Shown: positions 8,888-16,715, counted from the stretch's first letter. The stretch: DNA of 64,000 bases from Candidatus Aminicenantota bacterium (GCA_020348385.1 CP070750.1:1288738-1352737); one strand, 5' to 3'. Numbers and translations: made by a program. Notes: generated by a model from the sequence alone, not told the origin.

Positions 8888-9562
8888 TTACTTGATAAGA
8901 TATCTTTCTTGGATTTGCTCTCCGCCAACAATCTGGCGAAAGAGTTTGTCTCTTATGTTGATCATCATGTCATAAAAGGCAAAATAGGCGGTTTGGTTCG
9001 GGTTTTTATACGCCTTGCTCTCCTTAAAGGTTCTCTTGTAGAGGGCCTCTCCTGTCTTCCTGTCGATGAGATAGAGATCAAGAGAAAGGGAGTAAAACCT
9101 GCGCTCCTCGATACGGGATTCTTCAGGGAAGGGCTCTTCGAACCGTCTTTTACTCGCAGACTTGATCGCTTTCCGGATTTCTTCTGTGTATTCCAGGCTC
9201 CCCGTGAAAAAAATGATTCCGTTTTTGTCTGGCAAGACTTTCTGCCAGAATGTTTTATCCTGGAAGGCCTCTTCGTTCTGCAGCGCAACTTCTGTGGACG
9301 AGATGTTGTTTTTTATTTTTTGCTCAAACTCTATAGTGAAATATTCTGTCAATTCTTTGTTGATATTAAAATCCTTGGCCTCTTCCTTCACCAGAAAATT
9401 CGTGATAGCGATCTCTTCATAATCGTCAAGGTTTAGCGAGGGTTTTCGCGGCATCTCGATTCTCACCCGTACGTGTTCTCCCGTGCCGCAGGAAAGAAGA
9501 AACAAAAGGCAGATAAATAAAATGAAGCTATTGCTTTTTCTTTTTTTTATCTTTGTTTTCAT
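8888..9562 (-). CDS. Hypothetical lipoprotein
   Basis: 224 residues with a basic start (MKTKIKKRKSN), a hydrophobic stretch and the lipobox LLFLLSC, so it is probably lipid-anchored in the envelope. The rest is hydrophilic with mixed strand/helix character. I recognise no family. A segment IIFFTGSLEYTEE followed by LSLDLYLIDRKTGEALYK is reminiscent of envelope proteins that assemble from small alpha/beta domains, but no assignment is made. ATG 9562 is chosen for the signal peptide; an ATG at 9571 is also possible. It overlaps the upstream TPR gene by 35 nt and ends 17 nt before the metallopeptidase/barrel gene, so the three are very likely one operon. Confidence 0.75.
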   Translation of the reverse strand: MKTKIKKRKSNSFILFICLLFLLSCGTGEHVRVRIEMPRKPSLNLDDYEEIAITNFLVKEEAKDFNINKELTEYFTIEFEQKIKNNISSTEVALQNEEAFQDKTFWQKVLPDKNGIIFFTGSLEYTEEIRKAIKSASKRRFEEPFPEESRIEERRFYSLSLDLYLIDRKTGEALYKRTFKESKAYKNPNQTAYFAFYDMMINIRDKLFRQIVGGEQIQERYLIK

Positions 9563-9914
9563 CTTCCTCATCTGTGGCGCCTTCTTCCATACGCCGTTTG
9601 AATTTTTCATAGTTGGATTGGATGTATTCGTTTTTAGGATTCAGTTTGATTGCAGCCTCATATTCTTTTCTCGCTTCCTCCCAGAGCCCTTTTTTTTCGT
9701 ATGCCACAGCTAGGTTGTTATGAGCGGAAGAGGACTCCGGCTCGAGCACAACAGCTTTTTTCCACCGGAAAATGGCTTCATCCCAAAGATCGCGTTGCGC
9801 CGCAAGGACTCCGAAATGAAGCTGGGACTGCGGAGGGGGTGGCGAACAGCGGGCGAATAGCATAAGAAAAAGAAAAGATAACAGAAGCAAGAATGATAAA
9901 GTTTTTTTATCCAT
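9528..9914 (-). CDS. Small TPR-repeat lipoprotein
   Basis: 128 residues from ATG 9914, preceded by GAGAGAG; the ATG at 9923 lacks a comparable site. The N-terminus is a lipoprotein signal with lipobox LMLFARC. Residues 40-105 contain about two TPR units (AIFRWKKAVVLEPESSSAHNN and AVAYEKKGLWEEARKEYEAA), a protein-docking scaffold. The tail is a run of charged residues (EDENKDKKKKK). It is the first gene of the operon with the lipoprotein and the metallopeptidase/barrel protein, so it may present partners to them. Confidence 0.8.
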   Translation of the reverse strand: MDKKTLSFLLLLSFLFLMLFARCSPPPPQSQLHFGVLAAQRDLWDEAIFRWKKAVVLEPESSSAHNNLAVAYEKKGLWEEARKEYEAAIKLNPKNEYIQSNYEKFKRRMEEGATDEEDENKDKKKKKQ

Positions 9915-9937
9915 CTCTCTCATTAACTAAGATACTT

Positions 9938-9959
9938 GTTTTGCAAATGTTTTGCAAAT
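9938..9959. repeat. 11-bp tandem direct repeat in the TPR-operon leader
   Basis: Two perfect adjoining copies of GTTTTGCAAAT (9938-9948, 9949-9959). The second runs into the palindrome GCAAATTTGC (9954-9963). An 11-bp period places both copies on the same DNA face, just downstream of the -10, as expected for an operator. Confidence 0.6.
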
Positions 9960-9971
9960 TTGCTTACAGTG

Positions 9972-9980
9972 ATTATAACA
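9972..9980 (-). promoter_or_regulatory. Extended -10 promoter for the TPR/lipoprotein/peptidase operon
   Basis: The - strand reads TGTTATAAT, a perfect -10 hexamer with the upstream TG of extended -10 promoters. No good -35 is seen. It lies about 58 nt upstream of the TPR-gene start. Confidence 0.55.
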
Positions 9981-10166
9981 GATGAAAAATATTAGCAATA
10001 TTTGTACCAAAAACACCCTGGGAAGAAGATCTTATTCTTCTGGGGAAAAGTGCGCATAAAAGAGGACATGTGTTTTATGGACGTCAATTATTGGCATGGA
10101 GGCACTGTTAACAGAAAAAATCTTTACAATCGAGCAAGGCCGGGCATAAAGAAAACATCAAATGGG

Positions 10167-10195
10167 TTGGTTTTTGATCCCAATTATGGTATAAA
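10167..10195 (+). promoter_or_regulatory. Predicted rpmB promoter
   Basis: TTGGTT (10167-10172), 17-nt spacer, TATAAA (10190-10195); the leader to rpmB is about 37 nt. The rpmB start has only a weak ribosome-binding site (AATAAAAG). Confidence 0.6.
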
Positions 10196-10238
10196 TGCCT
10201 TTTTCTTGAATTATTACGTTAATAGTTGAGAATAAAAG

Positions 10239-10430
10239 ATGCCTAAAGCTTGCGAAATTTGTGGAAAGGGCCCAGTATTTGGGCAAAGTCTTAGTCATTC
10301 ACATAAGGCTTCCAAGAAAAAATGGAAGCCAAACCTGCAGAAGGTCAAAGCCCAAACACCAGCAGGGACAAAACGCATATGGGTTTGCACGAGATGCCTT
10401 CGATCCGGGAAAGTCACAAAGGCAGCCTAG
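10239..10430 (+). CDS. rpmB: 50S ribosomal protein bL28
   Basis: 63 residues, a component of the large subunit. It begins MPKACEICGKGP and contains the family core LSHSHKASKKKWKPNLQ. Two CxxC pairs (CEIC and CTRC) mark the zinc-binding form. It overlaps the rel stop codon tail-to-tail by 4 nt, an unusually tight convergent join. Confidence 0.97.
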   Translation: MPKACEICGKGPVFGQSLSHSHKASKKKWKPNLQKVKAQTPAGTKRIWVCTRCLRSGKVTKAA

Positions 10431-12583
10431 ACTCTTTCGACAAAAGAAACTTCTTTTATTCCTAGTATCTTTTTGACTATCTGCTCAAGGTGTTTGATAT
10501 CCCGAATAATGATTGTTAGCTTGATTTGTGCCTTTTGGTCGGCAAAGGTGTCGACCTGAGCTTTGGTAATATTCCCTCCCAGCTCGGCTATAGCGGTTGT
10601 GAGTTTGGCCAAAACGCCTGGGGAATCTTGGCTTTTGACCAGAAGTTTGCTTTGGTATGAGCCCTCTGCAGAGGAGGAAGACCAGGATGCATCCACGAAC
10701 CGCTGGGGATTAAGGATTTCTTTTTTGACCAGCGCACATCGTTGGGCGTGAACCGTCATCCCTTTCCCCGACGTGATGTAGCCGATGATGGGTTCTCCAC
10801 GAATGGGAGCGCAACATTTGGCCAGGTTTATGATAGCCTCATCTGCCTGTTTTACTTCGATCAAGGGCTTGGGCCTTTTGGCAACCTTTGCGACCACTTT
10901 TTCGAGAAGGGTCTCTTTTTTATCCGCCAATTGTTCTTCTTGGAAGAGCTTTTCCATGAACTTATTGTTGAGCACCACTTTTCCCGAGCCGATCAGAGCA
11001 TAAAAAGCATCGATATCCGGAAGCCTAAAAGGGATTTCCTCGGATAGTCTTTTCAAAAGATTCTCTTTCTTCAACCACGGCGAGGGCAATTTGTATTCCT
11101 TGATTTTTTTCTCCCACAATTTTTTTCCCATAGCAGAGTTTTTTATTTTGTCCTGTTGGTTGAACCAGTGCTTGATGTGATATCTTGCCCTTGAAGTGAA
11201 GGCCTTGTTGAGCCAGTCTCGACGAGGCTGCTTTTCAGAGGAAGTGAGAATTTCGATGATGTCTCCTGTTTTCAGGATGGTTTTTAATGGGGTTTTTTTG
11301 CTGTTAACAATGGCCTCCTTGGCATGGAGCCCGATTTCTGAGTGAATTTTGAAGGCAAAGTCCAAAACCGAAGCACCTGTGGGTAACGTGACGACTTTGC
11401 CTTTGGGGGTAAACACGTAAATTTCTTCCGGGATAAGATGGATTTTTAGATTTTTCAGGAATTCCTTAGGGCTTTTTTGTTCTTTGTAGAGTTCAACCAT
11501 TTCACGCAACCAGTGGAGTCGTGCATCCTCTTTCATGATGGAGCGAGGGGATTTTTCTTTGTATTTCCAGTGTGCAGAAATTCCGTTTTCGGCCATGTTG
11601 TGCATTGCCTGTGTGCGAACCTGGATTTCAATGGTTTGTTTATTCTCTGTGATAATCGTGGTGTGGAGGGCTTGGTACAGGTTGGGCTTGGGCATGGAGA
11701 TGAGGTCTCGGAAGCGGTGTGGGAAATGAGGCCAGTTTTGGTGGATGATACCCAGAGCGGCATAGCAATTCTTAACCGAGTCTGTGATGATACGGATGGC
11801 CATGAAGTCATAGACCTGATCGAAATCGATATTTTGGTGCTTCATCTTGTTATAAATGCTGTAAAGACGCTTTATACGCGCAAAAATTTCAGCGGAGATA
11901 TTGTTTTCTTTCATCAAATCTTGGAGTGTTTTTTTGATTTTTTTGATTTCTTTCTCTGCCTTTTTCTTCTGAGGCTCGACAAATGAAACCATCTTGAAGT
12001 ATTCTTCTGAAGAAACATACCGGAAAGAGAGGTCTTCCAACTCTGCCTTCATCCGCCCCATCCCTAGCCGATTCGCGATGGGAACATAGATCTCTAGTGT
12101 TTCCTGGGCGATCTGTTTTTGTTTGTCTTCAGGAAGAAATTTTAATGTTTTAAGGTTATGAACCCGGTCGGCCAGCTTGATAAAGATCACTCGTAGGTCA
12201 TCGGTCATGGCCAGGATAATTTTCCGTATACTCTCGGCCTGCCTTGCCTCTGGGGAAGTGTCTTGAACACGTGTGATCTTTGTGACTCCTTCGACAAGAT
12301 CGGCAATTTCTTTCCCGAAGTTTTTTTTCAGGTCGGCGGCTGTCACATCCGTGTCTTCTAAGACATCATGCAAAAGTCCCGCAGCAAGAGTGACCCTATC
12401 GAGCTTCATCTCCGAAAGCATCATGGCAACTTCTAGAGGGTGGCTCAGATAGGGCTCTCCTGACCGGCGAATCTGTCCCTTGTGTGCTCGGGCTGCAAAC
12501 ACATATGCCTTTTTCAGGGTGGTGATGTCTTTTTCTGAGTAAAGAGAGGATGCTTTCTCCAAGATATCATCGAATCTGATCAT
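10427..12583 (-). CDS. rel: Bifunctional (p)ppGpp synthetase/hydrolase (Rel/SpoT)
   Basis: Makes and degrades the stringent-response alarmones ppGpp and pppGpp. 718 residues in the standard order: HD hydrolase at 20-190 with HDVLEDT, synthetase at about 225-360 with the pocket motif EIQVRT and RFRDLISMPKPN, TGS domain at about 395-455 (IYVFTPKGKVVTLP), and a C-terminal ACT domain from about 640. The intact HD residues argue for the bifunctional form. The start ATG 12583 is preceded by GAAGCGAG. gmhB lies 17 nt upstream on the same strand. Confidence 0.96.
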   Translation of the reverse strand: MIRFDDILEKASSLYSEKDITTLKKAYVFAARAHKGQIRRSGEPYLSHPLEVAMMLSEMKLDRVTLAAGLLHDVLEDTDVTAADLKKNFGKEIADLVEGVTKITRVQDTSPEARQAESIRKIILAMTDDLRVIFIKLADRVHNLKTLKFLPEDKQKQIAQETLEIYVPIANRLGMGRMKAELEDLSFRYVSSEEYFKMVSFVEPQKKKAEKEIKKIKKTLQDLMKENNISAEIFARIKRLYSIYNKMKHQNIDFDQVYDFMAIRIITDSVKNCYAALGIIHQNWPHFPHRFRDLISMPKPNLYQALHTTIITENKQTIEIQVRTQAMHNMAENGISAHWKYKEKSPRSIMKEDARLHWLREMVELYKEQKSPKEFLKNLKIHLIPEEIYVFTPKGKVVTLPTGASVLDFAFKIHSEIGLHAKEAIVNSKKTPLKTILKTGDIIEILTSSEKQPRRDWLNKAFTSRARYHIKHWFNQQDKIKNSAMGKKLWEKKIKEYKLPSPWLKKENLLKRLSEEIPFRLPDIDAFYALIGSGKVVLNNKFMEKLFQEEQLADKKETLLEKVVAKVAKRPKPLIEVKQADEAIINLAKCCAPIRGEPIIGYITSGKGMTVHAQRCALVKKEILNPQRFVDASWSSSSAEGSYQSKLLVKSQDSPGVLAKLTTAIAELGGNITKAQVDTFADQKAQIKLTIIIRDIKHLEQIVKKILGIKEVSFVERV

Positions 12584-12600
12584 CTCGCTTCTATTTTTGA

Positions 12601-13185
12601 TTAAGGGTTCTCTTTTTCCCTTCTGAGTATCCAGTCCACCGCCTCTTTCAGGGTTTCTGCTACGTAGGCCGGTTCGACGCCCTTCTCCTTGAGCTTGGAT
12701 ATAGATTTTTGACCAAAGCCTGTTAACAAGAGTATCGAGGTAGCCTGGATGTTCATTCCAAAAAGGATGTCTTCCGCTTTATCTCCGATCATGTAGGATT
12801 TCGCTGTGTCGATATTGAAATCACAAACGGCTTGCTGGGCCATCCCAGGGTTGGGCTTTCTACAGGCGCAGGCTTTCCTGTATTCCGGAATCTCGGCGTA
12901 CTCATAATGGGGACAGTAATAGATGGCATCAATGGTGGCTTTTTGTTTGGCAAAGTCGAGCCGCAGATTCCGATGGATGTCACGAAGGTTCTTTTCCTCG
13001 ATGAATCCTTTCCCGACCCCCGATTGGTTGGTCACGATGACGGATAGAAATCCGGCCCTGTTTATTTTCCTGACGGCAGCGAAGCTGTAGGGAAAAATTT
13101 CCACCATGTTATAGGAGTTGGGATATCCCACATCTCGGTTGATGGTCCCATCTCTGTCGAGAAAAACGGCGCGTTTTTTCATCAT
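12601..13185 (-). CDS. gmhB: D-glycero-D-manno-heptose-1,7-bisphosphate 7-phosphatase
   Basis: HAD-family phosphatase in ADP-heptose synthesis for the LPS core. 194 residues with the motif VFLDRDGTINRD at the N-terminus, the second HAD motif VTNQSGVGKG, a Cys-rich zinc loop (CPHYEY...CACRKPNPG) and motif MIGDKAEDI. The start ATG 13185 overlaps the waaF stop as ATGA; a second ATG follows at once at 13182. Pairing with waaF supports the heptose role. The other ADP-heptose genes (gmhA, hldE) are not in the window. Confidence 0.92.
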   Translation of the reverse strand: MMKKRAVFLDRDGTINRDVGYPNSYNMVEIFPYSFAAVRKINRAGFLSVIVTNQSGVGKGFIEEKNLRDIHRNLRLDFAKQKATIDAIYYCPHYEYAEIPEYRKACACRKPNPGMAQQAVCDFNIDTAKSYMIGDKAEDILFGMNIQATSILLLTGFGQKSISKLKEKGVEPAYVAETLKEAVDWILRREKENP

Positions 13186-14183
13186 AATAATTTTTGACAG
13201 GCCTGGAAAACCTCCTCGGGAGATATGTCCATCATACACCGGTGGTCAAACGGGCACTGCCTGTAAGAACAGGGCCAACATGGGGCTCCTTTGTGGATAA
13301 CCATGGCGGGTTGCTGATAGGGGCCCGTCCGGGCGGGTTCTGTCGGGCCGAACAGAGCAACCAGAGGAACCTTCAGGATATTTGCCAGATGCATGGGGCC
13401 TGAATCATTCGTCACAAGAAGGTCAGCGAGGCTCAGCAAGGCGGCCAATCGAGGAAGGCTGGTGTTTCCTGTCAGAATATGCGGGCGTTCGCTCATTAGG
13501 GAAGAGATGGCTTCGGCAAGAGGCGTTTCATCAGCGGAGCCGATGACCAAAACCTGTGCCCGCATCCTGCTTTGAAGGAGGGTGGCCAATTCAGCGTATT
13601 TTTTTGCCGGCCACCTTTTGGCGCTTCCGTAGTATGCTCCAGGGCTGATGATAATGAGAGGCCTTTGGATTTGAATATTCTGAGATCCTAACCACTCTTC
13701 TGCCCGCGTCTTTTCCTGTCGGTCAATCGGGAGAGAGTGCTCTTCGGGAAATTCTTTTAATCCCAGACCTAAGAGGAGATCGAGGTAGTAGTGGACTTGG
13801 TGCGCCCGGTTTTCTCTTGACTGGATAGGGATTCCTTTGGTGAGCAGGAGTCCTCGCCCGTCTTTTTTGTATCCCCATCTTTGGGGTATCCTTGCCATGG
13901 CGAACACAAGCGCGGATGCGAAAGAATTCGTGAACAGAATACCCAAGTCAAAACGTGATTTGCGGAGAATCTTGGCTGATTCCTGGAGATTTTTCAGACT
14001 TTTATGTTCGAGGAGAGAGATGGCGCCTGCAAACATATCATCCATTGCAAAAAGATCTTTTACCCACTCTTGAGTACCTGCCCAAACCTCGGACTCGGGA
14101 TAGTTTCTTTTTATGGTTTTCATCGCCGGAAGGGCAAGGACAGAATCCCCTATCCAATTGGGCATGCGGACCAAAATTTTCAT
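13182..14183 (-). CDS. waaF: ADP-heptose--LPS heptosyltransferase (WaaF type)
   Basis: GT9-family glycosyltransferase that adds heptose to the LPS inner core at the cytoplasmic face. 333 residues beginning MKILVRMPNWIGDSVLALPA, typical of WaaF. The donor-site motifs TNDSGPMHLA and LFGPTEPARTGP lie in the C-terminal half. Start ATG 14183 is taken rather than 14219 because homologues begin at MKILVR. Its stop overlaps the gmhB start. A Cys-rich segment (CWPCSYRQCPFDHRC) near the end is common in this family. Confidence 0.92.
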   Translation of the reverse strand: MKILVRMPNWIGDSVLALPAMKTIKRNYPESEVWAGTQEWVKDLFAMDDMFAGAISLLEHKSLKNLQESAKILRKSRFDLGILFTNSFASALVFAMARIPQRWGYKKDGRGLLLTKGIPIQSRENRAHQVHYYLDLLLGLGLKEFPEEHSLPIDRQEKTRAEEWLGSQNIQIQRPLIIISPGAYYGSAKRWPAKKYAELATLLQSRMRAQVLVIGSADETPLAEAISSLMSERPHILTGNTSLPRLAALLSLADLLVTNDSGPMHLANILKVPLVALFGPTEPARTGPYQQPAMVIHKGAPCWPCSYRQCPFDHRCMMDISPEEVFQACQKLL

Positions 14184-14217
14184 GGAATCCATTGTATTCG
14201 GTAACTGGAAACTTGTC

Positions 14218-14239
14218 AAAAAACCGGGGAAGCGGTTTC
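14218..14239 (-). terminator. Intrinsic terminator downstream of fmdB
   Basis: The - strand reads AAACCG-CTTCCC-CGGTTTTTT: a 6-bp stem with a 6-nt loop running into a T tract. It lies between fmdB and waaF, ending the upstream transcript. Confidence 0.65.
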
Positions 14240-14382
14240 ATCACACAGGCGATAAACGGTCACCAAGCGCTGTTCGCAATCATCTCTCATCTCCAGATGA
14301 CCTCCGTATCTTCTTGACTGGCTCTTATTGCGCGGGGCCTGGGAAAGGACGCACGTTTTGAATGCGAGAGAGGGGCGAATCG

Positions 14383-14691
14383 TTATTTTTTTTCAGAGGA
14401 AGAGGAGGGCGAACTTATCTTTTTTGGAAAGGTGTCGGTATTCGTATCCTTGTCCTTATCTTTATCTTTTTTTGGCTTTTCTTTAAGCTCGGGATCCGAT
14501 GCTCTGGTTCCTTTCGAGGCATAATCAGTAACATACCATCCACTTCCTTTGAATTGGATGGCAGGTGGGGAAAGAACTTTTTTAACGGCCCCTTGGCAGT
14601 GAATGCATTTTTTAAGCGGGAGATCATTGACTTTTTGCAAAACTTCAAAAACAGATCCACACTTCGTACATTTGTATTCGTATAAAGGCAT
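14383..14691 (-). CDS. FmdB-family zinc-ribbon protein
   Basis: 102 residues. The N-terminal 42 residues match the FmdB/CxxC_CxxC_SSSS regulatory-protein fold: MPLYEYKCTKCG and KKCIHC give two CxxC pairs for one zinc. The remainder is a low-complexity Lys/Asp/Ser tail (PKKDKDKDKD). FmdB proteins are small and poorly understood; proposed roles include regulation. Start ATG 14691 has AGAGGAAAA upstream and its own extended -10 promoter. Confidence 0.88.
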   Translation of the reverse strand: MPLYEYKCTKCGSVFEVLQKVNDLPLKKCIHCQGAVKKVLSPPAIQFKGSGWYVTDYASKGTRASDPELKEKPKKDKDKDKDTNTDTFPKKISSPSSSSEKK

Positions 14692-14715
14692 CGTTTTCCT
14701 CTAAATGGAAAGGCC

Positions 14716-14724
14716 ATTATACCA
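14716..14724 (-). promoter_or_regulatory. Extended -10 promoter for fmdB
   Basis: The - strand reads TGGTATAAT, a perfect -10 with upstream TG, 25 nt before the fmdB start. No strong -35 is present. Confidence 0.55.
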
Positions 14725-14787
14725 GACTCATGCCGGGATAAAAAGCGAAGTTTTTTATGATTAGGAAAAGGGAGTCAGAAAGTGGGC

Positions 14788-16215
14788 TCAGTGAAAAATA
14801 ATGGCTTCGAACACGAATATTTCGGCGCCAGTTCGCCACGCATCTTTTGGCAGGCCCGCTTTGAGGCAGGTGTTTTCCAAGAACGATTCCCGGTTCCATT
14901 TTTGTTCGAGGGCGACCTGGGGAAGAAGAAGGCCCCTTTTTCCATCCTTTGCAATCACGAGACCATGTCTTCCCACAGTAATCCTTTTGGGATCGACTAT
15001 TTTCTTAAGGGGAGTTAGCACGGAGATTTCCACCTTCAGATCATCCAGCTCGTCTCGTGTAACCGGAAGGAATCGGGAATCTCGGCAGGCCGCATAGACA
15101 CTGGCTTGCATGACAGCCTGGTGAAGCGGCAAAACGGGTTCGATGAATCCGATGCAGCCCCGTAGTTGCCCGTGTTTTTTAAGAGTCACGAAAGCCCCGC
15201 AATTCTGTAAAAGATTGCGGCCTTGAGGTTTGTATTCCTGCACTTTATTCTCCTTGACATACAGATTGACTGTGGAATAGGCCAACTGCAAGAGTTCCTT
15301 TTTTTCCTGTTCGGACAGACGAAATTCTTTAGAGACAGGCTTGGCAAAAAGAGCCGCAGCGAGATATCCGACAACCCGGGATTCATCCTGGCTAGCCTCC
15401 GAGGAGTCTGAATACCGTAAGATTTCTACACCCGCTTTATCCTTTGCAAAGAGAAGGGCGGCAACGACCGGGCCTCCTCCACACATGATGTTTTCTCGTC
15501 TCTCGCATTTCCTGATGAGTTCGCTTGTTTTGAACTGGCGGATTAGAGTGATAGTCTCATTATCTTTTTTGTTGGCTTCTTTTTTCGTAAGGTAATGGGA
15601 AAGGTCGGTCGAAGCGATGACAAGGACGTTTTTTCCCGCCGTGGCCTTTTTCAGCCCTTCTGCAAGGCTTGTTATCGTGGCCCTTTTGGGAACCCCTATC
15701 ACGATGGGTACTATTTTGGCTTTTGGCAGGATCCTTTGCACAAACGGGACCTGAATCTCTATGGAATGTTCGGCCTGATGGGCTTGAGCGATAAAACCGA
15801 ATCCTGTGGCTTTGGAAATTTCAGCAGCAAGAAACGCATCGACTTGGGAGATGCCAAAAGGTGTTTCATATCCTCCGTTTGGATAGATAGAACAGCCTTC
15901 GAATCCCCATTGGTGGGAGGGCGCAAGGATAACAACGGACTCGTAATTTTTTTTCTGGATAGACTTGTAAGCGTAAGCAGCCACTTGACCAGAATAAACA
16001 TACCCCGCATGGGGGGCGATTATCGCCAGGATGTCGCCTGAAGGGATTGAGGAAAGCGGCACGTTTTTGAGGAAATGATCGATGAGCCTAGCAAGAGCCT
16101 CTGGATCTTTAGGATACCAGGATCCAGCCAGCTGGGCCTTTCGTAAACCTTGTGGCCAAGAAACCAATACAGAAAACAGGATCAACAGGACAAAAGGCAC
16201 GATTTTTTTTCTCAC
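14788..16215 (-). CDS. MEMO1-AMMECR1 fusion (AmmeMemoRadiSam B + A), probably exported
   Basis: 475 residues. After a hydrophobic signal-like N-terminus (MRKKIVPFVLLILFSVLV) comes a MEMO1-like domain (about 20-290: WYPKDPEALARLID, IAPHAGYVYSG, LAPSHQWGFEG, STDLSHYL, CGGGPV), then an AMMECR1 domain (about 300-475: GAFVTLKKHGQLRGCIGFIEP). In many genomes the two are separate genes beside a radical-SAM partner, which is not seen here. The start is uncertain: TTG 16251 gives 487 residues, but GTG 16215 gives a cleaner signal sequence and lies about one base after the predicted transcription start. The function of this system is unknown; the MEMO His residues suggest metal binding. Confidence 0.85.
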   Translation of the reverse strand: MRKKIVPFVLLILFSVLVSWPQGLRKAQLAGSWYPKDPEALARLIDHFLKNVPLSSIPSGDILAIIAPHAGYVYSGQVAAYAYKSIQKKNYESVVILAPSHQWGFEGCSIYPNGGYETPFGISQVDAFLAAEISKATGFGFIAQAHQAEHSIEIQVPFVQRILPKAKIVPIVIGVPKRATITSLAEGLKKATAGKNVLVIASTDLSHYLTKKEANKKDNETITLIRQFKTSELIRKCERRENIMCGGGPVVAALLFAKDKAGVEILRYSDSSEASQDESRVVGYLAAALFAKPVSKEFRLSEQEKKELLQLAYSTVNLYVKENKVQEYKPQGRNLLQNCGAFVTLKKHGQLRGCIGFIEPVLPLHQAVMQASVYAACRDSRFLPVTRDELDDLKVEISVLTPLKKIVDPKRITVGRHGLVIAKDGKRGLLLPQVALEQKWNRESFLENTCLKAGLPKDAWRTGAEIFVFEAIIFH

Positions 16216-16222
16216 CAACAAA

Positions 16223-16251
16223 AATATACGCCGAAAAAACAGAAAAATCAA
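16223..16251 (-). promoter_or_regulatory. Predicted promoter for the MEMO1-AMMECR1 gene (leaderless)
   Basis: TTGATT (16251-16246), 17-nt spacer, TATATT (16228-16223) on the - strand. The GTG at 16215 starts 8 nt after the -10, so the transcript would have essentially no leader. It overlaps the region where TTG 16251 would be a start, arguing against that start. Confidence 0.5.
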
Positions 16252-16255
16252 TGGG

Positions 16256-16282
16256 TTGACTTTTATCCATATTTGGATAAAA
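16256..16282 (+). promoter_or_regulatory. Promoter with a perfect inverted-repeat operator
   Basis: TTGACT at 16256-16261 is followed by the perfect inverted repeat TTTTATCCA-TATT-TGGATAAAA (16261-16282) and a TAAAAA -10 at its right edge. The palindrome fills the space between -35 and -10 of the small membrane protein gene and lies just behind the divergent MEMO1 promoter, so a bound repressor could control either or both. Confidence 0.6.
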
Positions 16283-16298
16283 ATGGGAAGGAAAGACC

Positions 16299-16436
16299 AT
16301 GAGAGATATTTTTAAATCCCTGTTTGTCCTAATACTGGCATCTTCAGCATTTTATCTTGGCTTCTATATGGGCAAAGAGAGTGTTATGTCCCAGATCCCT
16401 GACTTTCAAGAAGAATCAGAGGAAAAACTCCCTTAG
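16299..16436 (+). CDS. Small membrane protein, 45 residues
   Basis: ATG 16299 with a good ribosome-binding site (GGGAAGGAA). The protein starts MRDIFKSLFVLILAS, has one membrane segment (about residues 4-24) and an acidic tail ending SEEKLP. No family is recognised. Support for a real gene: the site, the promoter with palindromic operator directly upstream, and the signal-anchor composition. It stands alone; about 320 nt of non-coding sequence follow. Confidence 0.6.
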   Translation: MRDIFKSLFVLILASSAFYLGFYMGKESVMSQIPDFQEESEEKLP

Positions 16437-16686
16437 GGATAATAACGCATTTTTTTGCTCCGAGCCTTCCCTCCCTGCTTTGGATACTGCCTTTCCCCTG
16501 AATTTGAAATGCTATTTCCCAGCCTTCGTAATCATCCAGGCAGGCCGGATTATTTACCAGTCGAGCCAACCCGCCCCACCCTAGCCAACCCGCCCCACCC
16601 TACATTTAAGGAATTAAAAATACACGAGGTTTTAATATTGTAAAGGAATGATGAGGTCGATAATTTTTATGAGTAGTGCAGGATGG
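16437..16686. other. Non-coding stretch with G-quadruplex-capable repeat
   Basis: No gene is supported here. It holds a 19-bp tandem duplication (16564-16601) and a hairpin-like TCCC-TTA-GGGA followed by an A/T-rich run just after the small membrane protein gene, which might be a weak terminator. The next promoter starts at 16687. Confidence 0.6.
16564..16601. repeat. 19-bp tandem duplication, G-rich on the - strand
   Basis: Two perfect adjoining copies of AGCCAACCCGCCCCACCCT (16564-16582, 16583-16601). The complementary strand reads GGGTGGGGCGGG twice with a 7-nt link, giving at least four G-runs of three or more, a potential G-quadruplex. Confidence 0.85.
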
Positions 16687-16715
16687 TTGACGAAACAATG
16701 GGTGCGCCGTATAAT
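16687..16715 (+). promoter_or_regulatory. Strong sigma70 promoter for the LolB-like/ispE/tRNA-Gln/prs unit
   Basis: TTGACG (16687-16692), exactly 17 nt, TATAAT (16710-16715). The leader to the first gene is about 38 nt with GAGGAA before its ATG. Confidence 0.72.

Larger units (their letters stand above)
9915..10238. other. Divergent intergenic region between the TPR operon and rpmB
   Basis: 324 nt without a convincing gene. It holds a - strand extended -10 for the TPR operon, an 11-bp direct repeat, and a + strand promoter for rpmB. A 75-codon open frame (10002-10229) runs across the rpmB promoter and is not credited. Confidence 0.7.

Noticed and set aside
10002-10229. 75-codon open frame before rpmB
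   Set aside because: Starts at TTG without a ribosome-binding site and contains the rpmB promoter.
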